64,000 bases of DNA from Lucinisca nassula. Taxonomy: Eukaryota; Mollusca; Bivalvia; Lucinida; Lucinidae. The notes beneath the pieces were generated by a model, which saw nothing but the letters and a program-made list of their open reading frames with translations, made no database searches and was not told the DNA's origin. Within the stretch, counting starts at the first letter, position 1. The number at the start of each line of letters is the position of its first letter. This document shows positions 30,694 through 41,800 of the stretch, in pieces. Position numbers and translations under genes: made by a program. The stretch spans positions 117,465,554 through 117,529,553 of the forward strand of contig OY757017.1 of assembly GCA_963580285.1 (NCBI GenBank), written 5' to 3'.

Positions 30694-30984
30694 TAAAGTG
30701 TAAATTTTACCACCGAAACATATGAAAATTTTCCGATAAAAATTGTGACATTTTTCAACATAGCTTGCGGGTACACGCTAGAACCGCCTCATCGACGCGG
30801 TTCTAACGAGTACCCATAATCTATGGTTTCAAGCAGAAATAAAAAAAAATAAAGTACACCCCCTGTAGACCCCAGTTTTACTAAATAAAAGTGGGGTTCG
30901 GCGGGATCAGAATTATATAGGCGTGTTATCGTGATGTGAACACACGTGTAATAGGACTAGGCGCGAAACGCCCTGACGCCATCC

Positions 30985-31510
30985 ATGACAAAGTAGAAGT
31001 AAAACAAAGATCAGGAATCGATACAATAAACTTACTCCACCTATCAAAGAAACCAAAGGGAAAGAAACGCAAACATTAAGCGACCAGACCATAATCGAAA
31101 CCTAAACAAAGGAAGGCCATAAGGACAGTCACTTTCCCACAAAATGGCCATATGGCCATCCAAAATAAAAAGACACAAGTGAGACTCACAGTAAGTAACA
31201 AACAACAATATAAATAAACCGCCACAGAAGAAACGCCCTGGAACGGTCAGTGGAAAGATTTCCACTGTGGGGCTTAAATCGATTTTACGTGGCCACAATC
31301 CTCGCCCTTACTTCTGTCGCGATTTAGACAAATAATTTGTTCAGTCCGCATGAAGGCCTCCTAACTCATCAGTGTAACATCTCCGTGAACACAAATAATC
31401 AAAGAACCACAGAGGTGAGACAACGGTGAGGACTCGACAGCAAGAAACCACTGAAATGCTGGAGCAAAAGAAAACCAACAGTTAGACTCCGATGGGCCCG
31501 ACCAACCCTA
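30985..31510 (-). mobile_element. 3' tail of the RT element, without coding part
   Basis: Closely matches the complement of 55.32-55.86 kb over about 500 bp (for example GACTCGACAGCAAGAAACCA, GCGATTTAGACAAATAATTT). No RT sequence is attached. Confidence 0.88.
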
Positions 31511-31765
31511 TGTTTTCTGTTTAAATTCATCTGTACGTATTCGACAATCAATTCTGCTTTAAAATTGTAATATGATTAACAAAAGCATACACTCGCGATC
31601 ATTTAATATGAAATTTATGATATTCACCGAAGGCTCGTTTCATATATTTCATACGCAATGACAACTCGTTTTAAGATGGTACCCATTTCATTGCGAAAAG
31701 TTATGTCGTGTTTTTTTTTTTTTTTTTTTTCAAATAAATTTTGAAGAAACCACAACCTAACAACC
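31510..31765. other. hairpin fragment and T-tract
   Basis: ATATGAAATTTATGATATTC / CATATATTTCATACGC inverted pair near 31600-31660, poly-T at 31710-31730. Confidence 0.4.
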
Positions 31766-32045
31766 CATCACGAAAACACGCCTATATAAATTTGACACCA
31801 TTGAACCCCACTTTTATATAGTAAAACTGGGGTTTCTGGGGGTACACCTTATTTTTCTTGTTTCTGCTCCAAAATATAGATTGTGGGTACTCGTTAGAAC
31901 CGCCTCATCGAGGCGGTTCTAACGAGTGCCCACAATCTATATTTTGAGCAGAAATAAGAAAAATATCACAATTTTTCATCATAAAATTTTCATTTTTTCG
32001 GCGATAAAGGTGGCAATGTATTAGTATAGGCGTGTTTGCGTAATG
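31766..32045. mobile_element. family A MITE
   Basis: CATCACGAAAACACGCCTAT to GTATAGGCGTGTTTGCGTAA with TG; perfect CCGCCTCATCGAGGCGG centre. Confidence 0.93.
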
Positions 32046-32262
32046 TAAATATGAAATGGACTCCAGGAGGAAGTTTCCGTTTGGTACAAAAATGGTTAAC
32101 ATTTATAAAATTTAGAGCAAAGCTATACTTTACCCTTATCGTGCTGAACACAACAACCCCTACCTTTGCAAACAGTGTAGATCCAGACAAAATGGCTTCT
32201 GAATCTGACCAGGATCTGCACAGTTTGACATTCAGTATGAATTTGCAGGAATAAATTACATC
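32046..32262. repeat. GATCAG-type element
   Basis: GACTCCAGGAGGAAGTTTCC at one end and AAACAGTGTAGATCCAGACA..GACCAGGATCTGCACAGTTT hairpin. Relatives at 34.65 and 61.09 kb. Confidence 0.6.
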
Positions 32263-32390
32263 AAATAACCTGATAGGTTTAAAGTCAGAAATAGGTGTCG
32301 CTTGATTGGTTTAAAGTCAGAAATGGGTGTCGCTAAATTAATTCTCCAGCGGGATAAGGGTTAAAACACTGACAGAAGATAAAGAGTTAG

Positions 32391-32670
32391 TGGCATGATT
32401 GATTGATTGATTGTGTAGGGGTTCAACGACATGTGATCATCCCTTTTGGGTTATTTCATGCCGTCCCCAAGAGAAAGGGAGAAAACAGGTAGAAGGTATA
32501 GCAGAGGAATTGAAAGTGAGGTCAGGGGAGAATGAGTAGAATAAATTGAAGTTTAAAATAAAAACAGAAGAAATAACAACATCTCCCACCCTCTATCCGT
32601 ACCTGCGCTAGGGACAGAAGGCGTTGTCCAGCTGTACGTAAGCCAATACCAGTTGGACGCCCCTGTAACA
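32391..32670 (-). mobile_element. SINE-like element S6
   Basis: (GATT)n tail, GGGTTCAACGACATGTGATC, GGGAGAAAACAGGTAGAAGG, head GTTGGACGCCCCTGTAAC. Confidence 0.6.
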
Positions 32671-32987
32671 CAAGATACACCACACCGTCGCCTCTACAAA
32701 ACCATCCCTTAGCGAACATGTACACCGATACACAGATGCAATAAAGCTTCTACGAAACAGCATATAGAAACACCCGCACTGGGACAGCTAGGAGAATCAA
32801 AGCACTGAGAGTGCTGATGGAGCGTAGCTTTGATAATTTGATTTAGCGTCTGATTGGTATTTTAATTCAGGCTCATATTGATCCAATGAACTTAGCTGTT
32901 TGAAGCTATTCTGGGCCAGAAGTCGTGTTAAAGCAACAAGACCTATATTGAAATTAACTCACGCTAAGGTGTAGACCCCGCAACAAC

Positions 32988-33165
32988 CATCACGAAATTA
33001 CGCCTGTACAAATACATTGTCAATTTTTCGGAAAAAAAAATGGAAATTTTAAGATACAAACTTGTGATATTTTCTTATCTCTGCTCAAAACATTGATTGC
33101 GGGGACTTGATTGAACCGCCTTGACGAGGCAGTTTTATCAAGTACCCACAATCAATGTTTTTGAG
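32988..33165. mobile_element. family A MITE, truncated
   Basis: CATCACGAAATTACGCCTGT to the centre (TTGAACCGCCTTGACGAGGC), then breaks off after TGTTTTTGAGCA. Confidence 0.8.
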
Positions 33166-33279
33166 CAATACAGCAACCATGCAGTTCTACAGTTTACTTG
33201 AAGATTTCTGCTTAGCTATAGTTCGTGCAATAACTGCCGCTTGAGAAATTGTTTGGCGACTTTAAAGTTATTTTATGTA

Positions 33280-34205
33280 ATCAGTTTTTGAAAAATTACC
33301 TTGGGGAGGTTTTTTATCTTGCATTAGACATTCTCCTTGGTTACGTCTTGATGATGTTTATCTTCATGTGAAAAATTAGCATAATTTTCCCAGCAGTTTA
33401 TAAGTTATACATCCGTAATCAGTCTTTAAAAATTGCCTCGGTGAGGCTGTTTATAAAGCTATCTGGCATTAGACAATATCATTAGCTTGATCTTGTCAAT
33501 TTACATCTGCATGCAAAACATTATAAAAATATACCCGTCGGTTTGAAAGTTATACGACCGTGTCAGTGGGTGAATTTTTTACCTTGCCGAGGCTAAAATA
33601 AAGAAATTGGGCATTCAGGAATCTCGTTGGTTAGATCTGTACATTATCTTTTTGTATGCTAACAGTTGTCAAAAATATTCCAAGTAGATTAGAAGTTACA
33701 CTTCGAAATAATTTTTCAGTTTGCCTAGGCGAGGCCGTTTGTAAAGTAATTTGGCATAAGGCAATTTTGCGGGTTATGTATTGTCAATATCAACCTGTAT
33801 GCTGAAAATGATCAAATCCGGGTTTAGATGTTATACTCCGTATTCATTTTTATATTATTTTGCCTCGGCGAGGCTATTCACAAAGTAATCTTGCATAAAA
33901 CAGCCTCATGGGTTAGGTATTGTCAATATCAATCCGAATGCCAAAAACGATCGGAATATTCAGAGAGGTTTGAACATTATACTCTGTTAACATTTTTCTA
34001 AATATATATTGCATCGGTGAGGCCATTTATGAAGTGATCTTGCATACGACAGTTTCTTGGGTTAGTTATTGTCAATATCAATCAATAGGAATATTTGAAG
34101 AGGTTTAGACATTATACTCCATTATTATTATATAAAAATAAATTGCCTCAACGAGGCTATTTATGAAATGATCTGGCATTAAGGCAATTTCTTTGGTTAG
34201 ATATT
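33280..34205. repeat. degenerate ~130-150 bp tandem array with GCCTCGGCGAGGC centre
   Basis: Six diverged units. Each carries a version of AATTGCCTCGGCGAGGCTAT then TTATAAAGTGATCTTGCAT, TATTGTCAATATCAATC and a 'gacattatactcc' end. No coding potential. Confidence 0.75.
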
Positions 34206-34210
34206 GTCAA

Positions 34211-34375
34211 TACAGCACAGTGCACAGTCTTTTACCGGAAACCAACGACTGCCCTTCTTGAATTAGCGAAAGGGATAGAATCACCGTGGAACAGGTTTCA
34301 CGATCAATCTCCTGGAAAGAATATTGCCGAACCCGGCAGGTATCGAACTTGCGTCTGAGCTGATAATTTGCTTTA
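34211..34375 (-). mobile_element. tRNA-derived SINE S5, partial
   Basis: CAACGACTGCCCTTCTTGAA and CCGAACCCGGCAGGTATCGA (complement of the B-box) match 20.1-20.23 kb. The A-box side is lost. Confidence 0.65.
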
Positions 34376-34649
34376 TTTATGGTCACATGCCTAGGACGCA
34401 GACAGGTCGCTTTAAAAAAGTAACATTGCCCCCCCCCACACACACACACATTAACCCATACTCTGAGTATATGTCTAGCAGCCTTTTTAGGGATAAACAT
34501 AGCAGACCCAGATCAGACGTTACAATAAGTGGCGTCTCATCTGTGTCTAAACTGCAAAATTTACTGCTTACAATATAAATCTTGACGTGCACCTGTCCAA
34601 ACTCATTCAAACTGTCTTATTTTGGTAATACATTATCGACCCACACTGC

Positions 34650-34870
34650 GTACTTTTAACCCATTTTAAACGAATGGAATCCTCAACACCTTATATCAGT
34701 ATGGAATGAGTTCATTTTAAAATCAGGGATGTCAGGTTGTGGCTTCAACGAAATATTTGGCAAAAATGGCTGAACCTTTTTGTAAGTATGCAGTGCAGGT
34801 CATAATGAGACTCAGCGTTCTGTGGTATCTGATCTGGGTTTGTCCTGTTTGCAAGTTGCCAGGTTTGGGC
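34650..34870. repeat. GATCAG-type element, diverged
   Basis: GAATGGAATCCTCAACACCT, AAAATGGCTGAACCTTTTTG and GTATCTGATCTGGGTTTGTC parallel 61.09-61.3 kb. Confidence 0.5.
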
Positions 34871-34959
34871 TTTATGGTACAAATGGGCTGTAAACTGGGT
34901 TATATGAACTGAACTATAAAAAGATTAGACTGCTACACAGTTCGTCTATTAAAAATATT

Positions 34960-35305
34960 CATCTATTCCGTTTGAAATAAGTGGTCTGTGAAGCAGTCTA
35001 TAAGAAGATACCGCATGGCGTAATAATCTACTATGTTAACACGGGGTACTATGTTTTCACTGGTAATTCGGTCATATGCAGTAACACCGAAAGTAGTGCA
35101 GAAAACAGTTCTCATCTCACTGGAGCTACGCTGCATCAGCTACGCTCCAAAAAATTACTTGGTACTTCAAATCCGAAGTTAAACGATTTCAGTATTTTTG
35201 CCGACAATTAAAATGCAAGGTTCCTACGAAACAACTGTAAGAATGACTAATTTGGAGGCTCCCTTCCACACCATTGAGCCATGAGAACATCACACAAAGT
35301 ATACC
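34960..35305. other. no confirmed feature; one 76-codon open frame
   Basis: The frame at 34981-35211 (+) ends TSNPKLNDFSIFADN. It lacks a good acceptor and I recognise no family. A terminal exon cannot be excluded. Confidence 0.2.
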
Positions 35306-35400
35306 CAGCGGGCACACAGTGTGCATACAACGTCATATCAACGTCAGTGCAACGTCATAGCATTGTATGGACGCTGATGCGTCGTTTCCCACTGGAAAGT
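35306..35400. repeat. element J fragment
   Basis: CCAGCGGGCACACAGTGTGC..CAACGTCATATCAACGTCAG. Confidence 0.5.
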
Positions 35401-35551
35401 AACAATAATTGGGGTCTCAGAAAAATCCAAAACAGAAATAAGGGCAATGGTCTAAAGTCAGATCAAAAGCAATCCGTTAGTTAAATCAAGGCCAGCATAC
35501 TTTGTTGTCGACCCTTCAACGACCGCCAATTTTTCTGCACACTTTGCACCC

Positions 35552-35779
35552 CGTGAAGAAGTCCTAAGTTCACTTTATATAGAAAAACTGGGGTTTACGT
35601 GGGTTAATTTTTCTTATTGTGCTCCACGGCATAGGTTGTGGATACTCGTAAGGACCGCCTCATTTAGCTCCATCAACATATATTTGCGTAGATATAAGAA
35701 AGTCAGATTTTCATCAGAAAAGTAGCCATTTTAGAGATAAGAAAACTTGCGCTGTTGCACGGAAGTGTTACCGTAATGG
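35552..35779. mobile_element. family B MITE, damaged centre
   Basis: CACTTTATATAGAAAAACTG, TACTCGTAAGGACCGCCTCA without a second arm, right end GCACGGAAGTGTTACCGTAA. Confidence 0.75.
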
Positions 35780-35821
35780 TTGTATGGTAGTGGGTCGGAC
35801 TTTGAGCTCTGTGACCGCTCC

Positions 35822-35940
35822 GTATGAGGGGTCCCACTTGGCGTAAAACGTAAATGCAACGTCATTTCAACTTCGGATCAACGTCCACACGTGACATCGA
35901 ATGTGATGCGACGTTGCTTAAAAATCACGTGTCCATATAA
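35822..35940. repeat. element J fragment
   Basis: AACGTAAATGCAACGTCATT, GTGATGCGACGTTGC; eroded. Confidence 0.4.
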
Positions 35941-36331
35941 GTTAAAAAAGGAATTTGTTTAACGTCAATCGAGTCATGAACAACATCGGGTCACGAGCAA
36001 AGTTAAAGTGGACCCTATCAAGTAACTTTATGTAAAACTATTTGGAGCGTGCGTTGTCTTCGCGCAAGAGCCAGGATGCAGAAAATGCCAGGATGTTCGA
36101 TTTCAGCAAATTCTAATTTGAAAAAAAAGTTGCTTGGTTAAAGAAATCTATATTTAGATATTATCACATGGGGCTTTGATCTCGGACTGATAACGGGGTC
36201 TTGGGTTGATACTGCGGGCGGTAACCAAAACCCCATGTTATAATCTGTTTATCACATCTCGTTTCTATATTTTAACGGCGGATCGCCATAGTTGCATATT
36301 GATACAGTGCTGTAGGCCAGTTCTTTGCACT

Positions 36332-36480
36332 CATCACAAAAACACACCTATATATTATTGACCCCATGAAACAACACTTTTTTAAGTAAAACTGGGGTTT
36401 ACATGGGTTTATATCTGAAATGTTTCATTTTGGTGATATTTTTTTTTTCATTATAATTGAATAGGCGTGTTTTCGTAATG
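36332..36480. mobile_element. family A MITE lacking the central hairpin
   Basis: Both ends are present (CATCACAAAAACACACCTAT; ATAGGCGTGTTTTCGTAATG) but the copy is only 149 bp. The palindrome and its GATTGTGGG flanks are missing. Confidence 0.85.
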
Positions 36481-36675
36481 TTAAAACTTTGCGCTTTTGT
36501 TTCATCCATTCCAGTTAGCTAGTTAAAAACAATAACAAACAAAGGTATTTGTGATACATTTATGTGGTGGCCAGTCTTTAAAAAAGACACACCCAATGTT
36601 TAGATGCCATCAATTGTGTTTGCTTATTCTGCCTACGGAACAATAGCACCCAACCAAGATACAATGTTTTAAATA

Positions 36676-37288
36676 ACAAGAGGCTCAATGAGCCTAAACC
36701 GCTCACCTGAGGAACTTAAGTTTTAACAATTCACAGACTTGACTACTAAATCTGCTAATAGAATCCAGCCCATTGACCCTTACAGGATATAAGTCATCAT
36801 TATTGCATTGCATTCCAAGTTTGAGACTTCTAGCTTCAATAGTTCCTGAGAAATCTTTGATGAAAATTTAACATTTGTCAAAATGGAGAGAAAGAAGAAC
36901 GAAACAACAGATGAACAAATAAGCTGAGAAAGCCCAATGTCTCTTACACAAAATAAGTCATCATTATTCTATTGAATACCAAATTTGATGCTTCTAGCTT
37001 TTATAGTCCCTGAGAAATCTTTGATTAAAAATTTAACATTGGTCTATTATCTCTATATGGAGAGAAAGAAGAATGAAGGAACAAATGAACCAGACTAGCT
37101 CCAAAACCTAATGCAGCCTTTCCCCTTGCCCAATGGTGCTACACATAAAATTTAAACAAGATTGGTCGACTGCCTTCTGAGATATGCTTCATTGAAAGTG
37201 TGGACGACGGATGGACGGACGACAGACGACGGACTCCGGAGCCTTGGTATACTATCAGCTCACTGGAGCCTTTGGCTCAGGTGAGCTA
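36676..37288 (+). mobile_element. pearl-like / Helentron-associated element
   Basis: 5' end ACAAGAGGCTCAATGAGCCT (hairpin GGCTCAATGAGCC). Two ~185 bp units follow (GTCATCATTATTGCATTGCA / GTCATCATTATTCTATTGAA). Then come a GACGGACGAC microsatellite and the 3' hairpin GAGCCTTTGGCTC with GGTGAGCTAA. Short inverted GCTCACC/GGTGAGC pairs lie near the ends. Confidence 0.8.
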
Positions 37289-38886
37289 AAAATTCAAGTC
37301 GCTATTTCTGTCACAACATTTTCCCTACGTTTAGTCTATGGGCAAATTTTTTTGTCTCTCAAGGTCACGTAACTCCGAGGTCAATATTCCGATTCGGCCC
37401 AAAATCGAACTTAACCGAGATTTTATGCCTGTCCTCGTTACCTGCAAGTTTGAAGCTGATATGAATAAAAATAAAGTTGCTATCGTGGTCACAACGTATT
37501 TTTTTATGCTCAAGGGCAGGTAACTCCAAGGCAAATATTCCGATTCGGCCCAAAATCGAACTTAACCGAGATTTTATGTCTGTCCTAGTTACCTGCAAGT
37601 TTGAAGCTGATCTGAAAAAAATTCAAGTCGCTATCGTAGTCGCAACATTTTCCCTAATTAAGTCTATGGGCAAATTTTTTGTCGCTCAAGGTCACGTAAC
37701 TCCGAGGTCAATATTCCGATTCGGCCCAAAATTGAACTTAACCGAGATTTTATGCCTGTCCTCATTACCTGCAAGTTTGAAGCTGATATGAATAAAAATA
37801 AAGTTGCTATCGTGGTCACAACGTATTTTTTTTATGCTCAAGGGCAGGTAACTCCAAGGCAAATAATCCGATTCGGCCCAAAATCAAACTTGACCGAGAT
37901 TTTATGCCTGTACTGGTTATCTGCAAGAATGAAGTCGATCAGAAAAAAAAATGACGGAGCTAGAGTGATGACAAGCTTTTTCCTATGTGAAGTCTATGGG
38001 AGCTAGATGTTGCCATTGCAACCAGAGTTTCACTCAGATCTGCCTGAAAATCTAATGAAGCCTTTCCACTTGCCCAATAATGCGACACATGAAATTTGAT
38101 CAAAGTTCGCCAAGTAGTCTTTAAGATATACATTTTTGAAATTCCCATTAACCCTAATGCAAAAACACACAAGGGCAGGTCAGGTAACTCCTAAGTGAAT
38201 GATCCGATTCTGCCAGTCATCGAACTTGATCGAGATTTCATGGCTGTGCTGGTTATCTGCAAGAATAAAGCCAATCTGAAAATAATTGAAGCAGCTACGG
38301 TGATGACAACATTCTCCCCATGTTAAGTCAATAGGCAATTTTTTCAACGCTCAAGGGCACGTAACTCCTGAGTGAATAATCCGATTCAGCCCAAAATCGA
38401 ACTTGATCGAGATTGCATGCCTGTCCTCGTTATCTGCAAGAATGAAGTCGATCAGAAAAAAATGACGGAGCTAGAGTGATGACAAGCTTTTTCCTATGTT
38501 AAGAACGCTCAAGGGCACGTAACTCCTGAGTGAATAATCCGATTCAGCCCAAAATCGAACTTGATCGAGATTTCATGCCTGTCCTCGTTATCTGCAAGAA
38601 TGAAGTCGATCAGAAAAAAATTGACGGAGCTAGAGTGATGACAAGCTTTTTCCTATGTTAAGCCTATGGGAGCTCTTTGTTGCTGTGGCAACCAGAGTTC
38701 TCATCCGATCTGCACGAAAACCTAATACAGCCTTTCCCCCTACCTGATGATGGTTCATAGGAAATTTGATCAAGGCCGGCCCACTGGTTCCAGAGATATA
38801 CTTCGTTGAAAGTGTGGACGACGGACGACGGACGCCGGCTCGTGGTATACTAATACCTCACATGAGCCTTCGGCTCAGGTGAGCTA
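37289..38886 (+). mobile_element. pearl-like element with alternating-length units
   Basis: CCGATTCGGCCCAAAATCGA recurs at 37389, 37540, 37716 and 37868, i.e. alternating spacings of about 151 and 176 bp (a 327-bp dimer), then more diverged units. Ends with ACGGACGACGGACGCC and the hairpin GAGCCTTCGGCTC (38864-38876) plus GGTGAGCTAA. Confidence 0.8.
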
Positions 38887-41800
38887 ATAAGCCAAGAAAG
38901 CCCATTGTCATGAAAACCTTATGCAGTCTTTCCACTTGCCCTATAATGCTACACATGAAATTTTATCTAAGTCGGCCAAGTAGTCTTCAAGATATACATT
39001 TTTGAAATTCACATTAACCCTTATGCAAAAATGCACAAGGGCAGGTAACTCCTAAGTGTATGATCCAATTCTGCCAATTATCGAACTTGACCGAGATTTC
39101 ATGGCTGTGCTGGTTATCTGTAAGAATGAAGCCAATCCGAACAAAATTGAAGCAGCTACAGTGATGACAACATTTTCCCCATGTTAAGTCGATAGGCAAT
39201 TTTTCGGGCGCTCAAGGGGACGTAACTCTTGAGTGAATTATCTGATTCGGCCAAAAATCGAACTTGACCGAGATTTTATGCCTGTACTGGTTATCTGCAA
39301 GAATGAAGTCGATCAGAAAACAAGAGGGCCATGATGGCCCTGGATCGCTCACCTAATCCATAGTGTAACAAGTGGGCCCCAGGGAGGGTCATTATTGGCC
39401 CCAGGGCTTTAAAGTGCATAATGCTGAGGGAGGTCTTAAAGGTGAAGCTTCATACCAAACATCAATAAAGGCTATAATATGAACAATCTTGGCAAAGGTC
39501 GTCGAGATGAAGCTACACACCAAATATCAAGGAACTGGGCCTTGCGGTTTCAGAGAAGAAGATCTTTTTAAAGATATTCCATACATAAGCCTATGTAAAA
39601 CCAAATTTGCATCTAGGCTATATAAGTCTATGTAAAACCAAAGGGTCCCAGGCTGGGGACATTTGTGGCCCCAGGGCTATAATTTGGAACAATCTTGGTA
39701 GATGTCCACTAGATGAAGCTTCATACCAAAATATCAAAGACATGGGCCTTGCAGTTTCAGAGAAGAAGATTTTTAAATATTTCCCTTTATAAGACTATGT
39801 TAAACCAAAGGGTCTCAGGGCGGTGACATTTTTGGCCCCAGGGCTATAATTTGAAAAATCTTGATAGAGGTCCACTAGATGAAATTTCACACCAAATATC
39901 AAAGACCTAGGCCTTGTGGTTTCAGAGAAGAAGATTTTTAAAGATTTTCGCTATATAAGTCCATGTAAAACCAAAGGGCCTCGCAGTGGGGGCATTTTTT
40001 GCCAAAGGGCTATAATTTGAACAATCTTGGTAGGGGTCCATTAGATGAAACTTCATACCAAATATCAAAGTCCTTGGCCATGCAGTTTCAGAGAAGAAGA
40101 TTTTTTAAGATTTTCCCTATATAAGTCTATGTAAAACCAAAAGGCCCAAGAGCGGGGACATTTTTGGTCCCAGGGCTATAATTTGAACAATCTTGATATA
40201 GGTCCATTAGATGAAGCTTCACACAAAATATCAAAGGACTAGGCCATGTGGTTTCAGAGAAGAAGATTTTTAAAGAGTTTCCCTATATAAGTCTATGTAA
40301 AACCAAAGGGCCCCAGAGCGGGGGCAGTTTTGGCCCCAGGGCTATAATTCGAACATTCTTGGTAGAGGTCCATTAGATGAAGCTTCATACCAAATATCAA
40401 AGTCCTGGGCTTTGCGGTTTCAGAGAAGAAGATTTTTAAAGATTATCCCTATATAAGCCTATGTAAAACCAAAGGGCTCCGGGGCGGAGGGCATTTTTGG
40501 CCCCAGCACTATAATTTGAACAAACTTGGTAGGGGTCCTATAGATGCAGCTACATCCCAAATATCGAAGACCTAGGCCATGTGGTTTCAGAGAAGAAGAT
40601 TTTTAAAGATTTTCCCTATATAAGTCTATGTAAAACCAAAGGACCCCGGAGCGGGGGCATTTTTGGCCCCAGCACTATAATTTGAACAATCTTGGTAGGG
40701 GTCCATTAGATGAAGCTTCATACTAAATATCAAAGTCCTGAGCCTTTTGGTTTCAGAGAAGAAGATTTTTAAAGATTTTCCCTATATAAGCCAATGTAAA
40801 ACCAAAGGGCCCTGGGGCGGGGGCATTTTGTGCCCCAGCACTATAATTTGAACAATCTTGGTAGGGGTTCACTAGATGAAGCTTCATACCAAATATCAAA
40901 GACCATGGCCTTGTGGTTTCAGTGAAGAAGATTTTTAAAGATTTTCCCTATATAAGTCTATGTAAAACCAAAGGGCCATGGAGCGGGGGTATTTTTGGCC
41001 CCAGCACTATTATTTGAACAATCTTGGTAGAGGTCCATTAGATGAAGCTTCATACTAAATATCAATGTCCTGGGCCTTGTGGTTTCAGAGAAGAAGATTT
41101 TTAAAGATTTTCCATATGTAAGCCTATGTAAAACCAAAGGGCCCCGGGGTGGGGGCATTTTGTGCCCCAGCACTATAATTTGAACAATCTTGGTAGGGGT
41201 CCACTAGATGAAGCTTCATACCAAATATCAAAGACCTGGGCCTTGTGGTTTCAGAGAAGAAGATTTTTTAAGTTTTTTGTGAAAAAAATCTATTTTTGGG
41301 TCCTGTGACCTAGATGTGCAACGGACCGGAACCATTTGAACAACTTTGAAAGGGGACCACCTAAGGATCATTCCTGTGAAGTTTGGTCAAAATCCGATCA
41401 GTGGTTCAGGAGGAGATGTCGTTTGAAGAAATTGTTTACGCACGGACGCACGGACGCACGCACGGACGCACGGACGCACGACGGACGACGGACAAAAAGT
41501 GATCCCAAAAGCTCACCTCGTCACTACGTGACGGTGAGCTAAAAATTGACGGAGCTAGAGTGATGACAAGCTTTTTCCTATGTGAAGTCTATGGGAGCTA
41601 GATGTTACCATGGCAACCAGAGTTCCACTCAGATCTGCCTGAAAACCTAATGAAGCCTTTCCACTTGCCCAATAATGTGACACATGAAATTTGATCAAAG
41701 TTGGCCTAGTAGTCTTTAAGATATACATTTTTGAAATTCCCATTAACCCTAATGCAAAAACACACAAGGGCAGGTAACTCCTAAGTGAATGATCCGATTC

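Larger units (their letters stand above)
29977..30936. mobile_element. family A MITE carrying nested insertions
   Basis: CATTATGAAAACACGCATAT at the left, then the pogo-like MITE (30004-30693), then the rest of A including ACGCTAGAACCGCCTCATCG and the end GGCGTGTTATCGTGATG. Confidence 0.9.

Noticed and set aside
34981..35211. 76-codon open frame ending NDFSIFADN
   Set aside because: No family recognised, start is only GTG, acceptor poor; kept as a low-confidence note only.
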